Positions 10,543-20,992 of a stretch of DNA of 64,000 nucleotides are shown here, piece after piece. Both the position numbers and the translations under genes were made by a program. The stretch comes from Plumapathes pennacea (taxonomy: Eukaryota; Cnidaria; Anthozoa; Antipatharia; Myriopathidae). The stretch is taken from positions 28,160,008 through 28,224,007 of the forward strand of contig OZ038464.1 of NCBI GenBank assembly GCA_964036295.1. Direction: 5' to 3'. The first letter of the stretch is position 1. Each line of letters begins with the position of its first letter. Under the pieces are notes generated by a model. That model was not told the origin of the DNA and ran no database searches. It worked only from the letters and a program-made list of their open reading frames with translations.

Positions 10543-13500
10543 AACAGTGGTTTGACTTGGACAAAGAAACATGGAAAAGGAAGCTAAAGAGTCAACAAGG
10601 CCTTCCTCTGCCCTATCAATTTTAAGTTCAGTTATTTCAGGGTTCACTGGTTCTGCCGGTATGTAGCAATGTTCTATTTATTTTCTTATCGCATGCCCTC
10701 TATTCACCTGTAGCCATTACGCTATTTTCATTTTTACCTCTCAGCTGCAGTGCGTTTCTGTTGTTTGGTTTTCGAGCTATTCACATGTAGTTCTCGTGTT
10801 TCCGCGTTCTCAGCTTTTTGGCGTTTGTGTAAAGAACGAAGTTATGATAGGTCACTTCAACAGTGATTCCCATATAAAAAAGGACGGGGATGCTCGTCGT
10901 ACCTCTTAGGGGTCAGAATCACAGGTTTTGGTACCCCTTAGGTGCTCAACGTCAAACGCTGACATTTTTATGCGACGTACCTCTTAGGGGTCAAAACGAA
11001 AATCCCGACAAGCATCCTTGTCCTTTTTATGTGGGAGTACCCCCCTCCCCTCCCCTCTCCCGGGATCGGGGTTTCACTGTACTAGGATTTCATGTATTTT
11101 TAGCGACTTTAGGCGAGTTCGTATTGGGTAAAACAGAGACTAAGATACCAGTGAGGAGGGAGGTTCACCTCACCAGAGGACCAAATGGCTTTGGGATGAC
11201 TGTGAGGGGACCAATAGAGAGGCAGTTTAAAACATCAGATGGAAAGCTGGTAAAACATGCAGTCCAGCGCATAAGTGAAGTTGTGGAGAATGGCCCTGCA
11301 CAACAGGGAGGTATACAGCCTGGGGATTGCATCTTTAAACTTATAATGTAAATACTTTCTGTTCTCTGTTCTTTGTTGAGGAGATTGGCCTGCGAGGCGC
11401 CTGTCGCCTCTGTTTCAAAGCGAGGCCCAATGCAAATTTTTGAAGACAGCAAGTTCTAACGGGAAATAAAGGTTGTTGAATAATTTTGTCTTTGTTCTAG
11501 ATATTTCATCGATATCTTTATAATAAGCAGAATATTACAAGGCCGCTTGATACATTTCAACACTCGAAGCCATAAAATACATATCTTCGCGTGGCCGTGT
11601 AATATCCTTTATATTATTTACAACATGCGCACTGTACGAGTATCAGGATCACGGGTTTTATAGGTGACACTGTTCGGTGGACTTTTGGCGGAACCGGCTG
11701 TCCGTAAAGTCGACATAGAGTGATTTGTTTCGACTAAAGTTATTTGTGCCATAGCGCATGCTCCAGTTTTGTTTTTTGTTGTTTGACAAAGACGCGTATG
11801 GTTTTCAATGAGGCCCCTCACTAGCTAGAATTTGCTTGTGCTTCGCCGCTTAATCTAGTGACACATGCTACGTCATAAACATGATTCCTGAGCAAAATCT
11901 TTCCAGATGGGCAGTGTTTCTGGAATTGCTGTTCAGAAAATGTTCGGAAGAAGCTCGGATATAAACCACAGAGCTGCGAAATTTGCAGGAAAATAAAGAT
12001 GCATATGTTATGGAGTTCTGTCGAATAAGCGAAGGTCTTTTGAGGCTTTTTATTTCACCGTTTTATTCCTAATAAACTTGGATGCAAACGCTCTGCTTTG
12101 ATTCTCTTTTTCTCAGAAATGGTAGAGATGTGGAGACTGCTGATCATGATTATGTATGTGAGTGCATTAAGAAAACTGATGAGCTGACACTGATTGTTGT
12201 TTCCGACAGCGACTATGAGGTAAAAGTATTTCTTAGAAATTTGGTTTTGTATAGAGCGGTTTTCGGATGACTGTCGAAAGTAATTGTGCTTACAAATCAC
12301 AGGGCGCAGAGGAGTTCGCTTGCTTGCCATTATGTAAAACCCTATATATTGACCTACACGAAAGATACCGCAAGACGATTTCATCGTGGGCGCGCGAAGA
12401 TGCGCGTATAAAATACTGACTTGTGCCTTTGCGCGCCTACGATGCAGTCGTTCTCTGGTATCTTCATGTAGGTCAATATATAGGGTTTTGGAAAGCAAGC
12501 GAACTCCTCTGCGCTCTGTGATCAAAACACCTTCAAGCAATCAGAAGCTGAGGGTTACAGTGCCAATCACAGAGGCTCGCTAAGAAAACACTTTGAAGGC
12601 CAACCAGAAAAGTAAGTAATTTCCAAATATTACTTTGAACTCTCTTTTCTTATCTGTCCACTAGGCCAAAGATCAGTTGGATATATTTGGACAAGACATC
12701 CTCAGGTAAATTCCTATTGCATGAAAATCATTCATGCACTAGTGAGCAACATTAAGAATGAATGGTTGGTCAAGTTTGGACGCCATAAGGCATCGTGCTC
12801 CATCCAATAGAAGGACCATGTTTTCCTCCTTAGCACAAATGTATGGCACGTCACTCACCAATACATTCTTCGTAATTTTTGTAGATTTGGTAAGGTCGTT
12901 TCTTGAATATATTGGTAATTACAAAGTTTAACCATTTCTATTTATGGAGTTTGTTTGTTTGTAGATTTAAATTTGATTCAAAGAAAATTATAATTAAAGC
13001 AGTTAACCCTTACATCTCGCCTTCATAGGCCGAGAAAAGTTGCCCCGGGGACCAGAGTCACCCTCCTTCACGAGTTATAATCACACTATAAAATTGTTCA
13101 CACAATAAGTTGCTCATTCCCCTAAGAAGTTTCTCGTGTAAATGGCTTGTTTTGATTTTTATAAAGAAATGTATGAATAGTTGGCGCGCCCAGGTGACTC
13201 AGGAAGGAGGGCGTGTCGTTTCCCTTGACAACTTTTCTCTATACAAACAGGCCTTAGAAGACAAACAAGTACAAAAGAATAAATTGGTTGTGTTTGTTTG
13301 ATTGACTTCGTTGATGTATGCCTCTACCTATCACTGCATGAGAAAGAACTGTCTTTACGCTTTCTTGCAGAGGCGTAGAACTTGTTTTCCAGAATCTCGA
13401 CGCAGCTTTTGGTGGGGACAAACATTTGCCAGATCCTCAACACTTGCAAAATGTCTTCAACGTCATGAGCGGACATGTTCAACCAAAGAACCAGATTGAA

Positions 13501-14361
13501 TGGCGTTTGGTAGATGAGAAAAATATCAATAACGAACTTGTCGGTGAGCTATTCGTAAGGAGCGCTTATATAGTGAGAAATAGTATTGGCAGGATTATAA
13601 ATGGAAATAAGGCGATAGGTACTGGGTTTAGAGTGTCCAAACGCTTGATAATGACCGCTGCACATGTAGCAAAGGCACTGGACCCAGGCAATTCTTTTAT
13701 CCAGTTTCATCATTTTGATGACCCAATTGCCAATTGTCCAGCTGTTGACGACAAAACTCCCAAATCACCGGGAATAAAATTTCAAAAAGAAACGTTTCAC
13801 TGTAATGGCAATGCACCGCTAGACTATGCAATCTTGGCCACCGACGAAGAGATTCCGGATCAAGTTAGTGTAGTTAAATATGTTTATGAGGGAGATGTGG
13901 AGCACCTTTCAGGTAAACACATCAATATACTTAGCCACCCAGATGGTGACTCCATGAAATGTTCGTTAAGGAAAAATCTTGCAGTGACGCAAGACAAAAA
14001 AGAAAAACTTGTGGCGTTCTCAGAGGAGTCATTTTTAGATCAAGCAAAGCTTCAAAATGTAATTCTTAATGAAGCAGATACAGATGGTGGATCTTCAGGG
14101 GCGCCAATGTTCAATGATGATTTTCAGCTGATTGGTATTCATCAGGGATTTCTAAGCTCTTCACAAGCAGCACAAAGCCAAACGAAACCGGTTGTCTGTA
14201 ACCGTGGATGTCTTATTAGCTTTGTTCTTAGTGATATGTATTCACAAGGAAGTGAGTCCAGCACCGAATTTGAGCAAAAATTAAAGGGTAAAAAAGATGA
14301 ATTGGGAGTTCCCTTTGAAGGCACCATTTTCACAAAGAACTTTTGTAGTACGAAAAAATGA
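10543..14361 (+). CDS. PDZ-trypsin-like peptidase fusion, paralogue 3
   Basis: Exons: a tentative 10543-10659 (frame ends LSSVISGFTGSA, donor gtatgt), 11113 (or 11104)-11347, 12117-12219, 12665-12705 and 13371-14361; phases agree from 10659 onward. Exons two and three encode a PDZ domain: REVHLTRGPNGFGMTVRG holds the GLGF-type carboxylate-binding loop, and GPAQQGGIQPGDCIF and NGRDVETADHDYV follow. The 41-nt exon is the linker shared with paralogue 2. The last exon has His in MTAAHVA, Asp in LDYAILA and Ser in GGSSGAPMF, ending CSTKK-TGA. The order PDZ then protease is the reverse of HtrA. The initiator is not resolved: the ATG at 10571 is in the wrong phase, and an ATG at 10401 (MAAKTVQN) does not splice cleanly. 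AATAAA lies at 14404. No targeting signal is visible. Confidence 0.8.
10868..11060. repeat. Dispersed repeat inside intron, partly inverted
   Basis: The left side carries AAGGACGGGGATGCTCGTCG; the right side carries its inverted relative (CGACAAGCATCCTTGTCC). GTACCTCTTAGGGGTC occurs twice between them, and a run of C/T follows. The long frame that extends the PDZ exon leftwards through this block is repeat, not exon. Confidence 0.6.
12296..12522. mobile_element. 227-bp foldback (inverted-repeat) element in intron
   Basis: Begins ATCACAGGGCGCAGAGGAG and ends with the near-perfect inverted complement CTCCTCTGCGCTCTGTGAT. The arms pair through CCTATATATTGACCTACA over about 100 bases each with a short GC-rich centre. 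It sits between the PDZ and linker exons of paralogue 3. No frame and no convincing target duplication. Confidence 0.75.
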
Positions 14362-14403
14362 TTAACTAAACTCAGTTTCAGGTGTATGACACCGTAGCAA
14401 CAC

Positions 14404-14409
14404 AATAAA
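14404..14409 (+). promoter_or_regulatory. Polyadenylation signal AATAAA
   Basis: AATAAA 43 bases past the stop of the PDZ-peptidase gene; position is typical for an animal 3' UTR. Confidence 0.5.
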
Positions 14410-14454
14410 ATACCGTGGTTTTTAAGCCCTAACAAGAAAGAACTTGGCAATCCT

Positions 14455-14578
14455 CGAATCGCAATTCATTAATTCATATAGTACAAGAACGTGATCAACT
14501 ACTTACAGATATTAGAAAGTATCTACAGTTGATGCCATCCAACGATTAATCCACAGCTATTAGAATGTTTACGGCAGA
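14455..14578. repeat. 3' flank of paralogue 3 shared with 6580-6715
   Basis: Inverted match to the 3' flank of paralogue 2. It gives the outer limit of the inverted duplication; immediately beyond it the truncated gene tail begins. Confidence 0.8.
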
Positions 14579-14579
14579 G

Positions 14580-14695
14580 TTACTCACAAAAAGGCAAGCC
14601 CTTAACCGAATTTGAGTAAAAGCTTAAGGGCAGAGAGGACGAATTGAGGATTCCTGTTAAGGCGCCTTTTTCACAGAGAACTTCTGTCAGTAATC
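14580..14695 (+). pseudogene. Decayed 3' tail of a fourth trypsin-like peptidase copy
   Basis: Aligns with the last 115 bases of the 13371-14361 exon (ACCGAATTTGAG, TTAAGGG, GACGAATTG, TTCACA-AGAACTTCTGT). The third matched word is followed by an in-frame TAA (GAG TAA), and several further substitutions and frame breaks are present. No upstream protease domain exists here. Confidence 0.7.
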
Positions 14696-14699
14696 AAGC

Positions 14700-16480
14700 T
14701 TCATTATGACGTCATTCAGTTGGCTGGATGCGCGCAGTGAATGCTGGTTCACCTGTTGAAGTCACGCCGTAAGCTCTTTATAGAATTCTAGCTTTTCTCA
14801 AAGTTCTTACGTGGTTGTAGTGGCTTCACGTGTTTATATAGCAGGATGTTTCAACAACAACAACTACGTCAAGAATCCGCAGTCATCACGGATTTTAATT
14901 TAAAGTTCATTCGCCTACATCATTACGATGATAAATAAAAAAATTAAAACGTCTGAAATTTGTGAAATCCCTGGCTTCTATAACCAGAATACGGTGTACA
15001 CATCAAACCAATTGACGTCATAATGTTAAAGTGTAGCAAATGAGAGTTGCTACAACCAAAGGCCAAGTGGTCAAGTTTTGAGGCAAAGGAACAGGCCAAA
15101 AGAAACTGACAAAAAGAAAACCCGTTTGCGATCTGCTTACGCAAGCAAACAAATGGCGATGGTACATTTCCTCGACTATTTCTGATTGGGCTCTTCAAAG
15201 CACAACTGCAAATTATTTAGTTGGCCCCTTTTTGATTGAAAGTGTTTTGGGCTTATAGCCTTTTGATTGGCGTTGTAAATACCAGCTTTGATTTTAGTTT
15301 TACGAAAGTCATTCGAAAACCGCTTCTATTTTTTTTTAGAACTTTTGTGTTAGTTTCCAGTTTGGTTCCTTGACCGTGCATTCTGGCATTTTAATAGATC
15401 GAGCTTGTGTAAAAAGTAAACTGTTTCTAAAGTCAGTGTTGTTGTTGTTTGTTATTTTACCTTTGTTTGACCCGTCCTTGACGAACGATTTGGTACTGGA
15501 AGTTCTGTCGGCCAAGAATGTCCTACACGGCTGATCTCCTTTTCTGCTTGGTTGTCACTGTTCTTTCTCCTTTTGTTCGACGAACTTTTTGCAACTGGAA
15601 TGCTTTACTGCTACCAGATTGTGTGGGTTGTAATGTTCGCTTATGCGCTATTAGCATTCTCCTATGCAGCTGCTATTAGTATTCCTTCCCCTTCCCTCCA
15701 CCTCCACCCCCACCCCTACCCCCACCCTCCCCAATCCTTAGAGCCTGGCCCGATCATTGCACGTGCCGCCATCTTGGATTCAAAGCGAGGTTAACCTGGC
15801 ACGAAATTTGTCATACATGAAACAAGGGAGTTTCCTATCATTCTGAAGCACCAAACTTCTACAAAGGATATGGTACATGTTTCATTTGGGGAGTTACTTG
15901 CACAAATTTCCAAGGCAACTTTTCAATTATGCCAGGACAGCCTCGTTTTGAAGCTCGTGCCAGTTCCCGTGCAAGGAACCCAATGCCGGGAAACTCCGGC
16001 GAATCTGGGTGCCGCTAAATCGAGCCAAAAACAGCCCACCCAAAGGTTCGAGTGAACTACACTCGGTACAAATCGACATCTGTGCTGAAATGTTTTCTGT
16101 TATCAAAAATATGGTATTCATTCATTGAGCTGCGTTGTGGCGTTTCCATGCCGACAAAACTGTTTGCCAAGAATGATAAAACATTTTCTTGAAACTATTA
16201 ATCTAATTGAGGGATTTCCTTTCTTTGTCTTCTAAAATGAAAAGGTTATATATATTTTTGAATGAGGGACTTAGGGGCAAACATTTTATTATTTATTGCC
16301 AGCTCCCCTCCCCTCCCCTCTTTCCTTTTTTCCAACGTGCGCTAGCCGAAAAGAGGTGAGGGGCCATATTTAAACACTTATGTGCTAATGGATTAAAGAT
16401 GCTAATGGATTAAGATGAGGAATTGATTTTTTTTCTTTTTCTTTTTCTTTTTCTTTTCCGTGAGTGTGAACTGCCGTTTG
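14700..16480. other. Intergenic stretch without a supported gene
   Basis: Short frames only, none with domain-like sequence. It holds a C/T-rich CACCC tract near 15690-15735 and a CTTTTT-rich microsatellite near 16430-16458, which produces a spurious poly-lysine frame on the minus strand. Confidence 0.5.
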
Positions 16481-16482
16481 CA

Positions 16483-16490
16483 CCGGAAGT
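16483..16490 (+). promoter_or_regulatory. ETS-family site CCGGAAGT
   Basis: Perfect ETS/GABP consensus 179 bases before the TMED start codon, where housekeeping promoters of animals often carry it. Function is inferred from motif and position only. Confidence 0.35.
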
Positions 16491-16668
16491 GAGTCGCAAT
16501 TGACCCAGCAAAAGAGCAAGGGATGCTGGGAGGTGTTGGGTTATCCAGGCGGCTCCACGTCATATGCGCGAGTTTTCTTGCTGTACTGCGGGCCTCCTTT
16601 GCTTTGTTATGTGTTAGAAATCCCTTGGTTTCCATTGATAGTATTTTCTTGGTAAATTTAGCACGGGG

Positions 16669-19600
16669 ATGAATTCTTTAGCGGGTACTTTGCTGTTGTG
16701 CTGGCTCACAAGCGTTGCTTCACTTCGGAATGGCTTCACTACGATCGTCCAACCTGGCAAAAGAGACTGCTTTTACGAGCAAGTTGACGGGAATGTTACA
16801 CTAGATCTTGAATACCAGGTAAATTTTTTTTACGAGCTACAAATGAAGCACAGGTTTGAGTAGGTTCAGTTGTGTAAACAGGTGAAGTAAACAGCCAAAC
16901 TCTTCGACAACGAATTGGTGATTCATTTTTGTCGCTTATTTGCAATTGCTTTCGCCGAAGAACAAGTTCTGCATTTTCTGGAATTTGTTTATTAGCTCGT
17001 TTGAAACTTTCTGTTCTGTTGAATTTTGTATTGCGCATTAAAAGGTTACGACATGGATAAAATGTTCGCAGCGTAAAATGTTTTGCCTCTTAATACGCGT
17101 GCTGGTGGTTAGCTGAATAAACAATAGAATAATATGTACGTTTTTAACAGTTCAATTTACCAGTTCAGCTTCCTTTATATTGAGATACGTGTAATTGGAT
17201 CTCTAGTAGTATTAAAGAGTTCAACAACTTATAAATGCTAGTGAAACCCCTCTAGAATACTATTTATTTAGTATAATCATGTGCTATATTTTATATAATC
17301 ATTTTGTATATTATACTCTGTGACACAGTTTTTTGACTAGTGCTTGCAAATTAGACAATGAGAACTACAGAATAATTCTTCATTATTAAATATCTGACTA
17401 GTTTACAAAAAAACAAAAAGTTTCCTACTATTAATACAATGTTGTTGATACTGATGAGAGGGGTGCTTCTGGTTATGGTAGCTTCCCTTTTTAACTCGTT
17501 TGCACCTACACCAGCCCCAAAACAGTGGCATTTGTTCCCATACCTGTGTCCTAGCGGATTTGGACCCCCTGGTCCAAATCTGCGAGCAGATATGGACCCC
17601 TCTTGCAGATTTGAACTCCTATGTCGAAGAACAGAAAAGTCTGCTGGTAAAATATGAAGCTGTTCTTGGTAGCATAATGATTGTAGACTTACAACTGACC
17701 TGACCCACCTACCATTCCTTGGTGACAACCAGATATGCAGAAACTGAAAGAGAAGATCAAATTTAACCCTTATGTTTATTTATTTATTTATTTATTTATT
17801 TTTGTGGCAGGTTATTGAGGGTGGAATGGAGTTGGATATAGATTTTTCAGTGACAGATCCTATGGGAAATAGCATCATACAAGAGTTCAGGAGAACAGAT
17901 GAAGTCCACTCACTAACAACCACAACAGATGGAATATATGAATTCTGCTTTGACAACTCATTTAGCACTATTGCCGACAAGACTGTGTTTGTCGATCTTG
18001 GGTTTTATCAATATGCTGATGAAGAATGGATGGATGCCACAACCACAGATCAGTTGGATGGAGAATTACAGATTGAAGTGATGAAGGTGAGTTATTTAAA
18101 CTTATGACCCATCAAATATTTCCTCCCACTCGTGATTGGTGGAATCGTGACACGTGACCGAATAACATCTGCTCACAAGTGGACGTTATCAGCGAATAAC
18201 CCCCACCTGGCGAACTATCGCTGTTTATTGACAATATCCGAACACAATTTTAAATATTAATCACAAAAAACCATTACGAGATGATTACCGAGGAGGACAT
18301 CAATTCATTTGACGAAAAAGCAGTTGCAGAAAGCACCAAAGAGCTTCACAGTCCTTGCACCATTATTTGCACTGCGAGAGGAAATAGTTGAAGGATAATA
18401 AAGACAATAAACTACTTTTGGCTTCAGAAGTATGCACAGATAATAATTGTCCTTGGACATTATCTATTCCTCGAAGCTCACAGTTGCCCTCAAGCTTCGC
18501 TCTCAGGCAACTGTTAGCTTCTTGGAACAGATAATATCCTCTGACAATTATCCGTGCATATTTCCTTGCCAAAAGTAGTTTAGACCAAATTTATGGCAAT
18601 TCCTTTGGGCATTCCTTTGGGACAATTTCTGCATGAGAATGCACAGAATAAGAATGGAAGAATACTCTGCATGCTACTAATCAATAGAATGACTTCCAGG
18701 GGAACCATAAATGATGAAGGCTCATTTATACAACCAACAGAACACATTCATTGGCCACTATACTCTACAAACTGGTTTCGGAGTGATCCTATTCATTCTA
18801 CCCATGGAGTCAACATAATAGCAGTTCCATTCATTCTGGAATAAGAGAACACATCTTGTATCTCTTCTGTGCAGTCTCATTCTGGAGTAGTCCCAGAAAA
18901 ATGCACCCTTGACTGGTTTCCTTATGCCATTGCTCAGTAACTACACAGGATAGCAGTCCATTCATTCTGGAATAAAAGAACACATAATTATTACATCTCT
19001 TCTGTGCATTCTCATTCTGGAGTAGTCCCCAGAAGAATGCACCCTTGACTGGATTCCTTATGCCATTGCTCAGTAACTACACAGGCTTGCCATGGGATAT
19101 CCTATATTTATTTACCCACACATTGCACTTTTAGATTTAGAAACACAAGGGTTTCTGGTGCTGGATCCTAACCCTCAACCAAAAATTTTTTATAGGAGCA
19201 GCTCAAGTACAAATATATAAGTATGTAAGAGATAGAAATGCATCACGTCCTTATACTTGAGTTGGGTAATTGTGAACAAGTTGAACTGTCAGTAAGTGGT
19301 CGGTATACGATTTACCGACCACATACCAACCACGCGATTGACTTTACCAACCACATACCGACCACTCAAAAACTTTTACCGATCACTTACCGACCACACT
19401 TTTTGCTACATATCTTTTTAAGACCGTTTGATTTATTCGCGATGTAATTTGCACGTGTGCTGTAATCGATGTGCGTGAGCGAAATCAGTCTGGTGGCGAA
19501 GTGAAGTTGTCATTTTTATTGAACTTGGTGGCTCCTAAAGGAGCCGTTGTTTTCGAGGCAAATCTCACTCAAAGAAGTTGAAAATTGAAAATGACTCGTC

Positions 19601-20992
19601 CAAGCTCGTGACTGACTGGATGCACGTGCGTATGGACGTGAGCCAAAAATTTACTCGTATTTTATACATTCACAATAAACTTGGCAGATCGAAATGCACT
19701 AACTTTTATTGGTCTAAAGAATCTTGTTTGTTCTATTCATGGATAAAAATACACCGAAATACACCAGCGTTTAGAAAAGCTTTTAAAAGGATTCATTGTT
19801 TACGCGATTTGACACCTCAACACGTCAACGCCTGAACGCCTCTTTTGGCTCATTAGCGCTAAACGTTTATTGAAACAGATTATTTGTGCTTGTGCTTCTT
19901 TGTGCTCAGGTTTCTAGTTGAATCTCTTTCAAGATTTAATAATTAATTGTTTAATTAAATGTTTAATAATTAATTTCTAGTGTTTGCAAATGTGTTTGTG
20001 TTTTGTGTTTCGCCCAGAGGATTCTTTTCCCTTCCGATCAGTGTCGCGCGAATTTTATTTACGTTAAGAAAAGTGAATGATTCATCTAGCGCTCAAATAA
20101 ACGTTATCCGAAATGAAAAACGCTACTGACCACTTACCGACCAAACCTTTCACTTTACCGACCACTTACCGACCACATCATAAATCTTACCGACCACATA
20201 CCAACCACTTACTGACCACGTTACCGACCACGTTACTGACCATGTTGCCGACCACATACCGACCACATACCGACCACATACCAACCACATACCGACCACA
20301 TACCGACCACTTACCGACCACATACCGACCACTTACCGACCAGTTCAACTTGTTCACAATTACCCTTGAGTTGTATATCGGTATACTGGTACCTTCCAAA
20401 TTTCTCTTCTCCAATGCAGACACAATAAAACATAACATATTAACAGAAACTATACAGTGTTTCTGTTCATTTCTGTTTCCACTTTATTGCATTATGTTAC
20501 AGTAGAATTTTTTATAAAATAACTATGATACTACACACATTCTGATTGGCTAAATAATATTGTGTAGGATGAGTGTCTTACTCACTGATGTGATATGTGA
20601 TGTATTCTTTTGACTAATTATTTTTATAAAAGAAATATTGTTGGAGGCCTTGTGGCTCTCATGTTCTCCCAACTTCCAGTGTGTCTAGATGAGGCTATAT
20701 TACACAGGAATGTGTTATATATTTTTTCTTAACAAATGTCAAGAGAAATGTGAATGACTTTGATTTCTGATTTTAGGAAGCCCTTGATAAAATTAGAACC
20801 AAATTGGACAAGTCCTCCAGCATTCAAGACTTCATTCAAGCACGAGAGATGAGACATTTCAGGATTGTCAGGGGAAACAACAGCAGAGTCCTTTGGTGGT
20901 CACTTATCCAGAGCGTTTCACTAGTTGGTGTGGCTATTGCCCAGGTTACAATTTTGAAGACTTTCTTTGGAGTTGGCAAGACAAGAGTTTGA
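16669..20992 (+). CDS. p24 family cargo receptor, TMED1/TMED5-like (gamma type)
   Basis: Exons 16669-16818, 17811-18086 and 20777-20992, all phase 0, encode 213 residues. Residues 1-19 are a signal peptide. A GOLD domain follows (about 22-115) with Cys34 (RDCFYEQ) and Cys96 (YEFCFDNSFST), the pair that forms the conserved disulfide; then a coiled-coil stretch (EALDKIRTKLDKS) and one membrane span (about 180-202). The short cytosolic tail KTFFGVGKTRV has the di-phenylalanine COPII signal but no dilysine COPI motif. p24 proteins cycle between ER and Golgi and help load secretory and GPI-anchored cargo. FCFDNSFSTI and the overall length fit the TMED1/5 branch. The 2.7-kb second intron is full of repeats. 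Confidence 0.93.
18281..18391 (+). pseudogene. Possible fragment of a tyrosine-recombinase-type (Crypton-like) ORF
   Basis: A 36-codon frame starts MITEEDINSFDEKAVAEST and then runs into a stop. The opening resembles the TEEDIN/VxxFVxEKxxxNTKK start of KIAA1958/Crypton-like recombinases abundant in cnidarians. This is recalled similarity over about 20 residues only. It lies next to the 18409 foldback. Confidence 0.3.
18409..18581. mobile_element. Foldback repeat, 173 bp, in TMED intron 2
   Basis: The outer ends AAACTACTTTTGG and CCAAAAGTAGTTT are complementary. The arms pair through GCACAGATAATAATTGTCC versus GACAATTATCCGTGCATA, with a centre near GAGCTTCGCTCT-type sequence. One arm recurs at 52037-52132. 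Confidence 0.7.
18820..19084. repeat. Tandem duplication, two units of about 131 bp
   Basis: CATTCATTCTGGAATAA, TCTCATTCTGGAGTAGTCC and TTATGCCATTGCTCAGTAAC each occur twice in the same order, at about 18831-18951 and 18962-19084, with few differences. Intronic. Confidence 0.85.
19264..20365. mobile_element. 1.1-kb non-autonomous DNA transposon with 7-bp target duplication
   Basis: The left end GGGTAATTGTGAACAAGTTG and the right end are inverted repeats of about 46 bp. Identical heptamers TTGAGTT flank it (19257-19263, 20366-20372). Just inside each end are arrays of the word ACCGACCACATACC and variants, short on the left (19310-19400), long on the right (20127-20340). No transposase frame. 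A decayed relative lies at about 39340-39425. The 7-bp duplication does not fix the superfamily. Confidence 0.85.

Noticed and set aside
10571-10660. ATG at 10571 as start of the PDZ-peptidase gene
   Set aside because: Its frame ends in phase 2 while the PDZ exon needs phase 1; the other open frame of the same exon fits.
10890-11112. N-terminal extension of the PDZ frame
   Set aside because: It runs through a dispersed repeat and past an acceptor; intronic.
12055-12540. 161-codon minus-strand frame
   Set aside because: Produced by the foldback element at 12296-12522 opposite a real exon.
16402-16635. 77-codon minus-strand frame with a lysine run
   Set aside because: The CTTTTT microsatellite read in translation.
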